Shown here in pieces: positions 29,207 through 37,731 of a stretch of DNA of 64,000 nt. The position numbers and the translations under genes are program-made. The DNA is from Thalassotalea psychrophila (lineage in GTDB: Bacteria > Pseudomonadota > Gammaproteobacteria > Enterobacterales > Alteromonadaceae). Position 1 is the first letter of the stretch; every line of letters begins with the position of its first letter. Under the pieces are notes generated by a model. That model did not search any database, was not told the origin of the DNA, and worked only from the letters and a program-made list of their open reading frames with translations. The stretch spans positions 3,720,001 to 3,784,000 of the forward strand of contig NZ_CP134145.1 of the NCBI RefSeq assembly GCF_031583595.1. The letters are read 5' to 3'.

Positions 29207-29982
29207 TAACCAGTTAATTCTACCTTATCAATATTATCTAATTGCTTTTCTTGATTGCTAATAAGCCAATCATAAGATTTTGATAATAAGCACAACTCAA
29301 TTGCAGCAATAATTAACCAAACTAGGCTTATAACGAAATTAAGTACATAATAATCACCAATAACATTTTGAATTCCCGTCAGAGTCAAGTTGGTTATCGT
29401 CGGCAAGATACATAATAAAATGAATAAGCGAAAGCTTTGACCCGTTGAAATTCCCCATGACCAGCCAGAGGAACGATCTTCCCCAACGGCTGCATCAGGG
29501 AGTGAAATCGACAATCTCGCAAGAAAATATGAAACAGGTAAATATAATACAGTTACAAGCAATACATAGGTAAATGGACTGTCAGTAAAATAGTCTCCTT
29601 TGCTGAAAACCCCAAACATGATAAACGCAAACGGTATAGATAAAATACATGCAAACAACCCAAGTTTAATTAGCCTGACTAAAAAATTAGTGTCATTTGA
29701 ATTCCACCTAAACAGTTTTGTTTGCTCTACTTCTTCATCACTAAGTAAAAAGATTCGATGACAATTCACGGCAGTAATCACACTTACCACCATCAGTACC
29801 AACCAATAGGTAAAAACAGCCAAGGTGTTGTGTTGATAAAATTCAACATCAACAAACATCAGCTGACTTATATTTAATAAAATATAAGGCCAGGTTAGTC
29901 TCAGTAAAGCTTTGATGCGATAAAACGGTAAGAGAATACTTGTTAAGAAGATATCTGTTATAGGTAGTTTTTTCTTTTCCAT
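29206..29982 (-). CDS. Multi-pass membrane protein, unknown
   Basis: A 258-residue protein with about six hydrophobic segments, including TYWLVLMVVSVITAV, LFACILSIPFAFIMFGVF, YVLLVTVLYLPVSYFLA, LFILLCILPTITNL and FVISLVWLIIAAIEL. The loop SISLPDAAVGEDRSSGWSW is reminiscent of a conserved turn (LPAxAVG) in poorly described six-helix membrane proteins. No catalytic or transport motif was recognised. It is transcribed toward the nap operon and not obviously part of it. Confidence 0.7.
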   Translation of the reverse strand: MEKKKLPITDIFLTSILLPFYRIKALLRLTWPYILLNISQLMFVDVEFYQHNTLAVFTYWLVLMVVSVITAVNCHRIFLLSDEEVEQTKLFRWNSNDTNFLVRLIKLGLFACILSIPFAFIMFGVFSKGDYFTDSPFTYVLLVTVLYLPVSYFLARLSISLPDAAVGEDRSSGWSWGISTGQSFRLFILLCILPTITNLTLTGIQNVIGDYYVLNFVISLVWLIIAAIELCLLSKSYDWLISNQEKQLDNIDKVELTG

Positions 29983-30100
29983 GAAGGCGAGCTTCCTTGT
30001 GTTGAATGATAATTCATTCAGTAAATTTTTATTATTAGAAATTTAGTTTACTGTTTATCATTTCAAACTCAAGGATTAAAAATTCATGTTAATAAAATAG

Positions 30101-30760
30101 TTAGCACCAGCTAGCTTCGTTACTTGGCCTTTTAAGTCGCTCTTCAACATTAGCTAACAATACGCGATAACCAACATTACCAAATAATGTCTGTCTGCCA
30201 TTATCGATAATATAGGATGGGCTGCCCTTTAAAGATAACTGCTTTGCAGTTTGGTAATTATTCATTAAAGCAGCTAAAGCGCTGCCATCAGATATAGTGT
30301 TATGTATAATTTCAATATCTAAACCAGCTTGCTCCAATAAAGTGTTTAGCACGTTAATGTCAGATATGTCTAAGCCATCAATAAAGAATGCCTGCCTGAA
30401 CTTTAACGCTATCTCTATACTTTTATTTCGATCATAAGCTAACTCAACAGCTTTAAGGTACTGATGTGATGTCGCTGATGTTGTTGGCTTTGAGTGCTGC
30501 CAAATTTCGGTATTTACCGGTGCATTCTCATAATCACTTGCCGCATTAATTACATGCTTAGCAAACCCTTCAAACCTGCCCTTTTCTTGCCACTGAGTAT
30601 TAATTTTATTATGTACATCACCAAAAATATCCATGTAGTGATATCGAATTTCAATACGATCGCCAAGTTGATTATTTAATTCATCAACACGACGCTGAGC
30701 TATCCATGCCCAAACACACAAAATATCAGTGTAGTAGTCAATAATTAGGGGGGATTTCAT
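30101..30760 (-). CDS. DsbA-like thioredoxin-fold oxidoreductase
   Basis: A 219-residue DsbA-family protein without a signal peptide, so cytoplasmic. The active-site position reads Cys15-Val-Trp-Ala18, so the second cysteine of CXXC is missing. The insertion helical domain (about 65-155) and the cis-Pro loop (LKGSPSYIIDNGRQTLFGNVGY) are intact. Such proteins resemble 2-hydroxychromene-2-carboxylate isomerase, FrnE and kappa-class glutathione transferases, some of which work without a CXXC pair. Exact reaction unknown. It ends in Cys219. Confidence 0.75.
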   Translation of the reverse strand: MKSPLIIDYYTDILCVWAWIAQRRVDELNNQLGDRIEIRYHYMDIFGDVHNKINTQWQEKGRFEGFAKHVINAASDYENAPVNTEIWQHSKPTTSATSHQYLKAVELAYDRNKSIEIALKFRQAFFIDGLDISDINVLNTLLEQAGLDIEIIHNTISDGSALAALMNNYQTAKQLSLKGSPSYIIDNGRQTLFGNVGYRVLLANVEERLKRPSNEASWC

Positions 30761-30795
30761 CTTCAGAACACCTTTAATACTTCAATATTGAATGT

Positions 30796-31341
30796 TTATT
30801 TAAAATTTACCGTTTTTGTACTGGGGGTATATGTGCGCACCTCTGGCTCAGTCCATTCATCATTTTTCAAATAAGCAGTAGTTACTTTAATATTACCGTT
30901 AACTAATGTACTAGTAGATTTAACTTTGGTAATGCCATCGTCTGAGCCACTCACATCTTCATAGGCAATAAAGCTGGTTTCATTTACTACTTCAATTGTG
31001 CCTTTGGTATAAAAATCGGCGGTAGTGAAATAATAAAATACCAATGAATTAAGCTCTTTATCCCAAAACATCAGCATTTCACCGCCATACATACCATCAT
31101 TAATAGAATGTAATGATCTTATCGCTTTGCCGTTTAAAGCTCTTTCCCAAACAGCTACATCCACTACGTGTGGATTACCATCCATCATTGCAAAAGTAGA
31201 TTCCCAAGAGCCGATGAACTTGCTAAACATCCTTAAGGGTTCAGCCAAAGTTTTATCTTGCTCATCGGCAACCGAGAAGTTAGATATTAAAAGAAATAAG
31301 CAAACGAAAAGAGAGCTAAACTTTATTAAAGATAATTTCAT
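30796..31341 (-). CDS. Secreted DUF1579-like protein
   Basis: A 181-residue secreted protein. The start at 31341 (MKLSLIKFSSLFVCLFLLISNFSVA) gives a clean signal peptide with GGA-type binding site upstream; a frame four codons longer is less likely. The mature part begins with a FSKFIGSWESTF-like strand and continues as alternating beta strands (YGGEMLMFWDKELNSLVFYYF), resembling lipocalin-like DUF1579 proteins that measure or bind small ligands. Function not known. It lies between the DsbA-like gene and moeA. Confidence 0.65.
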   Translation of the reverse strand: MKLSLIKFSSLFVCLFLLISNFSVADEQDKTLAEPLRMFSKFIGSWESTFAMMDGNPHVVDVAVWERALNGKAIRSLHSINDGMYGGEMLMFWDKELNSLVFYYFTTADFYTKGTIEVVNETSFIAYEDVSGSDDGITKVKSTSTLVNGNIKVTTAYLKNDEWTEPEVRTYTPSTKTVNFK

Positions 31342-31432
31342 TATTGTTTCCAAATATAACCCAACTATTAGTATTTATAGTTTGGCTAAAAAACAACAAA
31401 GTTGCAAAAAAGCTATTTATAACGATGCTAGG

Positions 31433-32677
31433 TTACTGAAACGCAAAAGCAAAAGGTTCAACAAAAACGCTATCCCCTTCAGCCACACTGCCTTGTTCTG
31501 AATCCAAAACAATAAAACAGTTAGCTTTACCTAAACTGGTTAAAATACCAGAGCCCTGAGTTCCTGTGGAGGTAACTTGAGCCACACCTTGCTCATCATA
31601 AGAAAAAATGGCTCGTTGAAAGTCCATACGTCCCGGTGACTTATTTAACTTAGTGGTACTAATGGCAGAAAATTTGGCTGCTGGTTTAAATGGCATTCCT
31701 TGCATTTTTTCTATGCCTGGAATAGCTAATTTATAAAAGGTAACTAATGCAGAAACAGGGTTACCTGGCAAACCAAAAAATACACTGTTAGGCAGCTTAC
31801 CGAATGCAAAAGGCTTGCCTGGTTTCATCGCTATTTTCCAAAAGCCTACTTCACCAAGTTCGGTTAAAATATCTTTGGTATAATCTGCCTCACCAACAGA
31901 AACTCCACCACTAGAAATAACAACATCGGCCTCTTTATCCGCCTTTATAAATGCTTTACGAATCGCTTGTTTATCATCGCGAATAATACCTAAATCAATA
32001 ACGTTAACATTTAAGCGTTGTAATAATGCGTTTAATGCATAGCGATTGCTTTCAAAAATATCTCCGTCACCTAAACGCTCTCCTGGTGTACGAAGTTCAT
32101 CTCCAGTAGATAGCAAAGCAACAGTTACCGGAGTATAAACTTCAATAGTAGACACCCCTAAAGAAGCTAACAAGCCAATATCTATGGCGGCTAGTTTATG
32201 CCCTTGTTCAAACACTTTTTGGCCGTTACTAATATCTTCACCTTTACTGCGTACATTGCTGCAACGTTCGGTTGGCAACTTCGTAAAAGTTAGTTTTCCA
32301 TCAACAACATTAGTATTTTCTTGCATAGCCACAGTATCGCAGCAATCTGGCATTTTAGCGCCAGTCATAATACGAATGCATTGACCAAATTCAGTGCGAC
32401 CAGTAAACGGTTCACCTGCAAAAGAGCGACCTATGATATCTAATTTTGTATTTTCTATTTCATTGATTGATGCAAAAGAAAATGCATAACCATCCATTGC
32501 TGAATTATCATTTGGTGGCACAAAAATTGGGGAAATAATTGTGCTTGCCAACACTCTGTCTAAACAATCTTCAATTGCAATAAATTGCGTTTTGTTAGGG
32601 GCTTGCACGTTTGCAAGTAACTGCGCTAAGGCGTTTTCAAAAGGCATTAACCCTGGAGCAGAGCAACAATCAGACAT
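31433..32677 (-). CDS. moeA: Molybdopterin molybdenumtransferase MoeA
   Basis: Inserts molybdate into adenylylated molybdopterin, the last common step of Moco synthesis. The start ATG 32677 (MSDCCSAPGLMPFENAL) gives 414 residues, close to 411 in E. coli. NSAMDGYA, LLSTGDEL, SSGGVSVGEADYTKD and GLPGNPVSALVTF are MoeA signatures. It is divergent from the porin gene; FNR-like boxes lie in the shared intergenic region. The partner gene moeB lies at the far end of the Moco block. Confidence 0.95.
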   Translation of the reverse strand: MSDCCSAPGLMPFENALAQLLANVQAPNKTQFIAIEDCLDRVLASTIISPIFVPPNDNSAMDGYAFSFASINEIENTKLDIIGRSFAGEPFTGRTEFGQCIRIMTGAKMPDCCDTVAMQENTNVVDGKLTFTKLPTERCSNVRSKGEDISNGQKVFEQGHKLAAIDIGLLASLGVSTIEVYTPVTVALLSTGDELRTPGERLGDGDIFESNRYALNALLQRLNVNVIDLGIIRDDKQAIRKAFIKADKEADVVISSGGVSVGEADYTKDILTELGEVGFWKIAMKPGKPFAFGKLPNSVFFGLPGNPVSALVTFYKLAIPGIEKMQGMPFKPAAKFSAISTTKLNKSPGRMDFQRAIFSYDEQGVAQVTSTGTQGSGILTSLGKANCFIVLDSEQGSVAEGDSVFVEPFAFAFQ

Positions 32678-32779
32678 AAACACATTCTTTTTTTATCGTA
32701 AAATTGTACTTATACTAATTCATAGCTTGCAAAATCGAAAATGATTTTTCACCAACAGGGGCACACAAAGTTACAAAAA

Positions 32780-32793
32780 CTGATTCAAATCAA
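32780..32793 (+). promoter_or_regulatory. FNR-like box 1, moeA/porin intergenic
   Basis: CTGATTCAAATCAA differs from TTGAT-N4-ATCAA at one base. It lies between the divergent moeA and porin genes and could act on either. Confidence 0.55.
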
Positions 32794-32850
32794 GTTTTGT
32801 TTACAAAGCAAGATGGTGATTAACAATGCGATTACAGAAAGCTACAAAAG

Positions 32851-32864
32851 ATGATTTACATCAA
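32851..32864 (+). promoter_or_regulatory. FNR-like box 2, moeA/porin intergenic
   Basis: ATGATTTACATCAA matches FNR half sites TGAT...ATCA with correct spacing. It lies 71 bases downstream of box 1 and 84 bases before the porin ATG. A CRP site is the alternative reading. Confidence 0.5.
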
Positions 32865-32925
32865 AGTTTAAAAATAAGAATTAGAAGAAAATATGCTCAT
32901 TAGATCATTATTAAACATTTAAAGC

Positions 32926-32937
32926 GTAAGCGCTTAC
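32926..32937. promoter_or_regulatory. LacI-type palindrome before the porin
   Basis: GTAAGCGCTTAC, a perfect 12-bp palindrome identical to the core of the operators at 46456 and 46510. It lies 11 bases before the porin ATG, abutting the AGGGG ribosome binding site. A bound repressor there could block transcription or the leader. Confidence 0.6.
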
Positions 32938-32948
32938 CAGGGGAAATC

Positions 32949-34160
32949 ATGAACAAATCAAGTGCATTAAAATTAAGTCTAGTTAGTTTAGGGTTAGCAA
33001 CCGCATTTACAGCTTCAGCAAATATTGGCGATGATATTTCAAAAGCGGTAAAAGAATCTAAAGTTGATGTTTCATTGCGTTATCGAGTAGAAACTGTAGA
33101 CCAAGATGGAATAGATGAAGATGCATTAGCGTCAACACTTAAAAGCCGTGTAACGGTAACTACTGGTAAAGTTTCTAATTTTAGCGCTAAAGTAGAAGTT
33201 GATGATGTAACAGCAATAGGTAATGACAGCTATAACTCAACTGTAAACGGTGAAGGCACTTATCCAACCGTAGCAGATCCTGAAGGAAGCGAAGTTAACC
33301 AAGCCTATTTGCAATACTCTGATGACATGTTTACCGCCACAGCTGGTCGCCAACGCATTGTACTAGATGATCAACGTTTTGTTGGTGGTGTAGCATGGCG
33401 TCAAAATGAACAAACTTACGATGGCTACCGTTTACAAGTAACCCCTACAGATAAATTAACTCTAGATGCTAGTTACGTATATAACGTAAACCGTATCTTT
33501 GGTGAAGACAGTGGAAAATCTGATTTACACGGCGATATTATTTTAGTTAACGCCAAGTATAAATTTAACAAGCAACATGCATTAACCGTTTTCAATTACA
33601 GCTTAGAGTTTGATGGTGCTGCAGCAGGAACTTCTAGCAACACCATGGGCGCAACTTACAATGGTAATTTTGATCTTGGTGGTACTGGCTTAGCGGTTAA
33701 AGCAGGCTTTGCCAATCAAGAAGATGCAGGTGATAACCCTGAAACATTTGAAGCAAGCTACATGGTTCTAGAAGCTATGGCAAAATTCAAAAGCTTTAGC
33801 GTTGGTGGTGGTGTTGAAGTACTAGGTAGTGATGATGGCAATGTAGCCTTTTCTACACCTTTAGCAACTCTACACATGTACCAAGGTTTTGCTGATAAAT
33901 TTTTAGGCACACCTGATGACGGTATTGTTGATACTTACCTAAAAGCTGCAACTAAAGTTGGTCCTATTGGCTTATCAGCTGCGTACCACATTTATGAAGC
34001 AGATGAAGGCAATGCTGAATACGGTGATGAGATCAACATCGCAGCAACTTATAAAGTTAATAAGCAAATATCTACGTTAGTAAAAGCAGCAAGTTATTCT
34101 TCTGATGATTATGCAACTGACACAACAAAATTATGGTTCATGGTAACTGCTAATTTTTAA
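32949..34160 (+). CDS. Outer-membrane porin, alginate-export-like
   Basis: A 403-residue outer-membrane beta-barrel. The signal peptide (MNKSSALKLSLVSLGLATAFTASA) is followed by alternating amphipathic strands (DVSLRYRVETVD, QAYLQYSDDMFTATAGRQRIVLDDQRF) and it ends in the aromatic residue Phe, typical of barrel insertion. The GRQRIVLDDQRFVGGVAWRQNEQTYDG segment is typical of the alginate_exp/porin family found in Alteromonadales. The substrate is not evident. The promoter region carries two FNR-like boxes and a LacI-type palindrome, linking it both to anaerobic respiration and to the sugar locus. Confidence 0.82.
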   Translation: MNKSSALKLSLVSLGLATAFTASANIGDDISKAVKESKVDVSLRYRVETVDQDGIDEDALASTLKSRVTVTTGKVSNFSAKVEVDDVTAIGNDSYNSTVNGEGTYPTVADPEGSEVNQAYLQYSDDMFTATAGRQRIVLDDQRFVGGVAWRQNEQTYDGYRLQVTPTDKLTLDASYVYNVNRIFGEDSGKSDLHGDIILVNAKYKFNKQHALTVFNYSLEFDGAAAGTSSNTMGATYNGNFDLGGTGLAVKAGFANQEDAGDNPETFEASYMVLEAMAKFKSFSVGGGVEVLGSDDGNVAFSTPLATLHMYQGFADKFLGTPDDGIVDTYLKAATKVGPIGLSAAYHIYEADEGNAEYGDEINIAATYKVNKQISTLVKAASYSSDDYATDTTKLWFMVTANF

Positions 34161-34258
34161 TAAAAAGCTACCAAACAGCCATTAAACCAGTAAAAATTTC
34201 AGATAGTGGAATTGATTTTTGGAAGATTTACTCAAAAAGTGGTATTGTTAAGTTAGTT

Positions 34259-34282
34259 AATATCAATAAGTATATTGATATT
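34259..34282. repeat. AT-rich hairpin before the Moco riboswitch
   Basis: A 10-bp perfect stem AATATCAATA / TATTGATATT with loop AGTA, ending 2 bases before the riboswitch. It could be a promoter-proximal operator or part of the leader RNA. Confidence 0.5.
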
Positions 34283-34284
34283 TA

Positions 34285-34408
34285 TCGCCGAGCTCTATGT
34301 TCTGCCCATGCCATGCATGAATGAACATTGAGCCGTGGCACGAATGCAATTAAGTATTTGCCACCAGGGTTAGCAAGGAAACTTTCTAGCCTCCCGACAT
34401 TGGAAAGG
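34285..34408 (+). promoter_or_regulatory. Moco (molybdenum cofactor) riboswitch
   Basis: The leader of moaA carries the conserved blocks of the Moco RNA motif: GCCGAGCTCTATG near the 5' end, GCCACCAGGGTTAGC, AAGGAAAC, and CCTCCCGACATTGG directly before GGAAAGG, the moaA ribosome binding site. The order and spacing match E. coli moaA leader RNA. Cofactor binding is expected to hide the ribosome binding site and reduce moaA-E expression when cofactor is plentiful. Confidence 0.88.
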
Positions 34409-34413
34409 TGAAC

Positions 34414-35385
34414 ATGTTACAAGACAACTTTGGCCGCAGGTTTTATTACCTGAGGCTATCTATAACTGACGTATGCAACTTTCGTTGCAACTATTGCTTA
34501 CCTGATGGTTATGAATGCGATCACGATCGTGATTTTCTTTCGCTTGCAGAAATTAAACGCTTAGCGGCGGGATTTGCCAGTATGGGTACCGAAAAAATTC
34601 GTATCACCGGTGGTGAACCCGCACTGCGCAAAGACTTGCCTGACATTATCCAAGCCTGTAAACAAACTAATGGCATTAATACCGTCGCTATCACTTCTAA
34701 TGGTTTTAAATTAGTAGAGCATTTACCTACTTGGATAGATTCAGGTCTTGATGCACTAAACATTAGTATTGATTCTTTCGACCCTCGCCAGTTTCAAGCA
34801 ATTACCGGAAAAGACAAACTCGATGAAATTTTATCAGGTATTGATAATGGTTTGAGTTCTGGTTTTACCAATATAAAAATCAATACCGTATTGATGCGCG
34901 AATATAACGCCCATGATCTCAATAGTTTTTTTAATTATGTAAAAGATAAGCCAGTCAGCCTACGCTTTATCGAATTGATGCAAACTGGTGATAATAAAGA
35001 CTTTTACCAACAGCAGCACGTAAGTGGTCAGCACATAAAAAATCAGTTGCTAGCAAATGGATGGCTGCCAACTATTCGTAATAAAGCTGCCGGACCAGCT
35101 GAGGTCTATGCTCATCCTGATTATCAAGGAACCATTGGCTTGATAATGCCTTACGCAAAAGACTTTTGTAATACCTGTAATCGTTTACGCGTTAGCTCTT
35201 TAGGTAAACTACATTTATGTTTGTTCGCCGATGAAGGGTTATCGTTAAAAGAACAACTACAGATTGATGATCCTTTACCGCTACAAAGACGAATCATGAG
35301 TTTACTCAATGATAAACAAGCCACTCACTTCTTAAAAGAAGGCTTCACCGGTGCAACTAAACATTTATCAATGTTAGGCGGGTAA
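34414..35385 (+). CDS. moaA: GTP 3',8-cyclase MoaA
   Basis: Radical-SAM enzyme that starts molybdenum cofactor synthesis by rearranging GTP. The radical-SAM cluster is CNFRCNYC near the N-terminus; the C-terminal cluster uses CNTCNRLR and a later Cys in KLHLCLF. The start at ATG 34414 (MLQDNFGRRFYYLRLSIT) has GGAAAGG 5 bases upstream; the GTG two codons earlier overlaps that site. It gives 323 residues, and the C-terminal GG pair is present. First gene of a nine-gene run through moeB, with a Moco riboswitch in its leader. Confidence 0.96.
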   Translation: MLQDNFGRRFYYLRLSITDVCNFRCNYCLPDGYECDHDRDFLSLAEIKRLAAGFASMGTEKIRITGGEPALRKDLPDIIQACKQTNGINTVAITSNGFKLVEHLPTWIDSGLDALNISIDSFDPRQFQAITGKDKLDEILSGIDNGLSSGFTNIKINTVLMREYNAHDLNSFFNYVKDKPVSLRFIELMQTGDNKDFYQQQHVSGQHIKNQLLANGWLPTIRNKAAGPAEVYAHPDYQGTIGLIMPYAKDFCNTCNRLRVSSLGKLHLCLFADEGLSLKEQLQIDDPLPLQRRIMSLLNDKQATHFLKEGFTGATKHLSMLGG

Positions 35386-35393
35386 AAGGAATT

Positions 35394-35990
35394 ATGATGG
35401 ATTGTTTAGGAATTATCTTAGCCGGTGGCCAATCAAGTAGAATGGGTGAGAACAAAGCGTTTTTAACTTTGAAAAATGACACCATGTTAAGCCATTGCCA
35501 ATCACTTTTGCAGCAATGTCATTTAGACAAAATTGAAATTTCAGGTAGCAACAGTGGCGGCATTGCCGACTTAGTTGTACAAGGCGGTCCATTAGCCGGC
35601 ATTCATTCTTTAATTAAAAAATACCAACCACGATCAGTACTTGTTTTACCTATTGATATGCCATTCATTACCGCTCAGCATTTACAAGAGCTGAAACTTA
35701 AAGGCACATTAGCTAATAAGGCTTGTCACTACACAAAATGTTCATTACCCGCTTATATTCCAGTAAATGCTCTGCTGAGCCAGTTTTTAGACGATGAATT
35801 TAGTAGCCCTCGCTTCTTAGCAAGTGGTAAAGGACCATCATTTAAACAGGTATTTAAATTAGCAAGCTCTCTGAGTGTTGATCAATTTGATCGACAAGTG
35901 TTGGTTAATACCAATACCCCAGATGAATGGCAACAAGCTAAAAAACTTATTAACAAAAACATTAAAAGAAAATTAACAAGCAGGATCTAA
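35394..35990 (+). CDS. mobA: Molybdenum cofactor guanylyltransferase
   Basis: Adds GMP to Moco to make the bis-MGD form needed by NapA. The nucleotide-binding motif GIILAGGQSSRMGENKAFL and the metal-binding LPIDMPFI motif are visible in the 198-residue protein. Two adjacent ATG codons (35394 and 35397) are both possible; the second has better spacing from AAGGA. Its place between moaA and moaB differs from E. coli, where mobA is elsewhere, and fits a nap-dedicated cofactor operon. Confidence 0.93.
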   Translation: MMDCLGIILAGGQSSRMGENKAFLTLKNDTMLSHCQSLLQQCHLDKIEISGSNSGGIADLVVQGGPLAGIHSLIKKYQPRSVLVLPIDMPFITAQHLQELKLKGTLANKACHYTKCSLPAYIPVNALLSQFLDDEFSSPRFLASGKGPSFKQVFKLASSLSVDQFDRQVLVNTNTPDEWQQAKKLINKNIKRKLTSRI

Positions 35991-35992
35991 TC

Positions 35993-36532
35993 ATGTCAAA
36001 CCACGGTGGAGCAGCATTTGTTCCGTTAAACATTGCAGTATTAACTGTTTCTGATACCCGCACTGAAGAAAACGATACTTCCGGACAGGCGTTAGTTGAA
36101 CGCTTAATTAAATCAGGTCATAACTTAGCTGATAAAGCGATAGTAATTGATGATGTTTACCAACTGCGGGCAATTATGTCGAAGTGGATTGCTGATGAGC
36201 GTATTCATGCTGTTTTATCTACAGGCGGAACGGGCTTTACTGCTAGAGATAATACACCAGAAGCTATCATGCCACTTTTTGATAAGCAGGTTGAAGGTTT
36301 TGGCGAAGTATTTCGCAGCGTATCTTATGATGAAATTGGCACCTCGACTATCCAATCTCGTGCCTTTGCTGGTATGGCGAATCGAACAGTAATTTGTTGT
36401 GTACCGGGTTCGACCAATGCTTGTAAAACAGCATGGGACAAAGTGATCAAAGAGCAGCTTGATGCTAGCCACAAACCTTGTAATTTTGTGCCACATTTGA
36501 ACTTGGCTGAAACTTGCGAAAGCAGAGACTAG
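35993..36532 (+). CDS. moaB: Molybdopterin biosynthesis protein MoaB
   Basis: A 179-residue MogA/MoaB-family protein proposed to adenylylate molybdopterin. Family motifs include LTVSDTRTEENDTSGQ, STGGTGFTARDNTPEAI and CCVPGSTNACKTAWD. E. coli MoaB is 170 residues and considered of uncertain role; in organisms lacking MogA it may take over its function. No mogA is in the window. It starts 2 bases after the mobA stop. Confidence 0.93.
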   Translation: MSNHGGAAFVPLNIAVLTVSDTRTEENDTSGQALVERLIKSGHNLADKAIVIDDVYQLRAIMSKWIADERIHAVLSTGGTGFTARDNTPEAIMPLFDKQVEGFGEVFRSVSYDEIGTSTIQSRAFAGMANRTVICCVPGSTNACKTAWDKVIKEQLDASHKPCNFVPHLNLAETCESRD

Positions 36533-36535
36533 ATA

Positions 36536-37009
36536 ATGAATAACTTAACCCATTTAAATGCCCAAGGCGAAGCTAACATGGTAGATGTTAGTGCAAAACC
36601 AGCCTCAGTTAGAGTGGCAACTGCGCAAGGTTTTGTTACTATGAGTGCGAAAACATTAGAGTTAATATCTACCGGTAAACATGCAAAAGGCGATGTATTT
36701 GCTGTTGCCCGAATCGCCGGTATTCAGGCAGCTAAAAAATGTAGTGATCTAATCCCATTATGTCACCCACTAATGTTGTCGAAAGTACAAGTAGACTTTG
36801 AAGTTTTAGCGACCAGTAACCAAGTTAAAATTACAAGTATGTGTAAACTTAGCGGTCAAACAGGCGTAGAAATGGAAGCATTAACCGCTGTTAGTGTTGC
36901 GGCTTTAACCTTATTTGATATGTGTAAAGCGGTTGATCCATCAATGGTGATTTCTGATATAAAAGTATTAGAAAAACAAGGTGGTAAAACTGGACACTGG
37001 ACTGCTTAG
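36536..37009 (+). CDS. moaC: Cyclic pyranopterin monophosphate synthase MoaC
   Basis: Converts the MoaA product to cyclic pyranopterin monophosphate. The 157 residues show the family motifs [26 protein letters not shown] (with the active-site His) and [22 protein letters not shown]. The usual length is about 160. It starts 3 bases past moaB and is followed by moaD. Confidence 0.96.
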   Translation: MNNLTHLNAQGEANMVDVSAKPASVRVATAQGFVTMSAKTLELISTGKHAKGDVFAVARIAGIQAAKKCSDLIPLCHPLMLSKVQVDFEVLATSNQVKITSMCKLSGQTGVEMEALTAVSVAALTLFDMCKAVDPSMVISDIKVLEKQGGKTGHWTA

Positions 37010-37019
37010 GAAAAAATTT

Positions 37020-37274
37020 ATGAACGTTAATATTATTTTTTTTGCATCAATTCGCGAGCAACTTAATTGTGGTGAATTAACATTAAACCTACCAGATACA
37101 GATAGTTGTATTAGTGATATCAAAGCCTTACTCATGGCTAAAGGTGAGCAATGGCATGCAGTGTTTAGTTCATCAACATTACTTTCGGCATTAAATCAAC
37201 ACATGGTTTTAGATGATGCCGTGCTTAGCAATAACGATACCGTTGCATTTTTCCCTCCGGTAACAGGCGGTTAA
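37020..37274 (+). CDS. moaD: Molybdopterin synthase small subunit MoaD
   Basis: A ubiquitin-fold sulfur carrier of 84 residues; the C-terminal Gly-Gly (FFPPVTGG) is adenylylated by MoeB and then thiocarboxylated. The start at 37020 (MNVNIIFFASIREQL) has AGGA upstream; an earlier in-frame ATG lies inside moaC and is rejected. It sits directly before moaE, with which it forms molybdopterin synthase. Confidence 0.95.
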   Translation: MNVNIIFFASIREQLNCGELTLNLPDTDSCISDIKALLMAKGEQWHAVFSSSTLLSALNQHMVLDDAVLSNNDTVAFFPPVTGG

Positions 37275-37275
37275 A

Positions 37276-37731
37276 ATGACGATTAATAGCATCAAAGTAC
37301 AGCAACAAGACTTTGATTTTGCTGCTGAAGTTGATATCTTAGAAGCGAATAATATTACTGATGGTGCGGTTGTGACATTTGTAGGTAGAGTTAGAAATCA
37401 AAATGATGGCTGTCAGGTTGAACATTTATTTTTAGAGCACTACCCAGGCATGACCGAAAACTGTTTGGAAGATATATCAAAGCAAGCAAGAGAGCGATGG
37501 CAACTTGGTAATATCAGTATTATTCATCGTTACGGGCAACTTGCTCTTGGTGAAAAAATTGTCTTTGTTGGAGTAACGAGTAAACATCGACAAGACGCAT
37601 TTATGGCTGCTGAATTTATTATGGATTATTTAAAAGTAAGCGCACCATTTTGGAAAAAAGAGCTAACCGAACAAGGAGAACGTTGGGTAGAAGCAAAAAC
37701 TAATGATAAAAAAGAGGCTGATAAGTGGTAA
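37276..37731 (+). CDS. moaE: Molybdopterin synthase large subunit MoaE
   Basis: Catalytic subunit that transfers two sulfurs from MoaD to cyclic pyranopterin. The 151 residues include GAVVTFVGRVRNQNDG, LEHYPGMTE and SKHRQDAFMAAEFIMDYLK with conserved Arg and Lys of the active site (APFWKKE). It begins one base after the moaD stop and its end overlaps the modA start by 7 bases. Confidence 0.96.
   Translation: MTINSIKVQQQDFDFAAEVDILEANNITDGAVVTFVGRVRNQNDGCQVEHLFLEHYPGMTENCLEDISKQARERWQLGNISIIHRYGQLALGEKIVFVGVTSKHRQDAFMAAEFIMDYLKVSAPFWKKELTEQGERWVEAKTNDKKEADKW

Noticed and set aside
31127-31501. 124-codon plus-strand frame over the secreted DUF protein and moeA end
   Set aside because: It is antisense to two genes with clear signal peptide and MoeA motifs and shows no family features.
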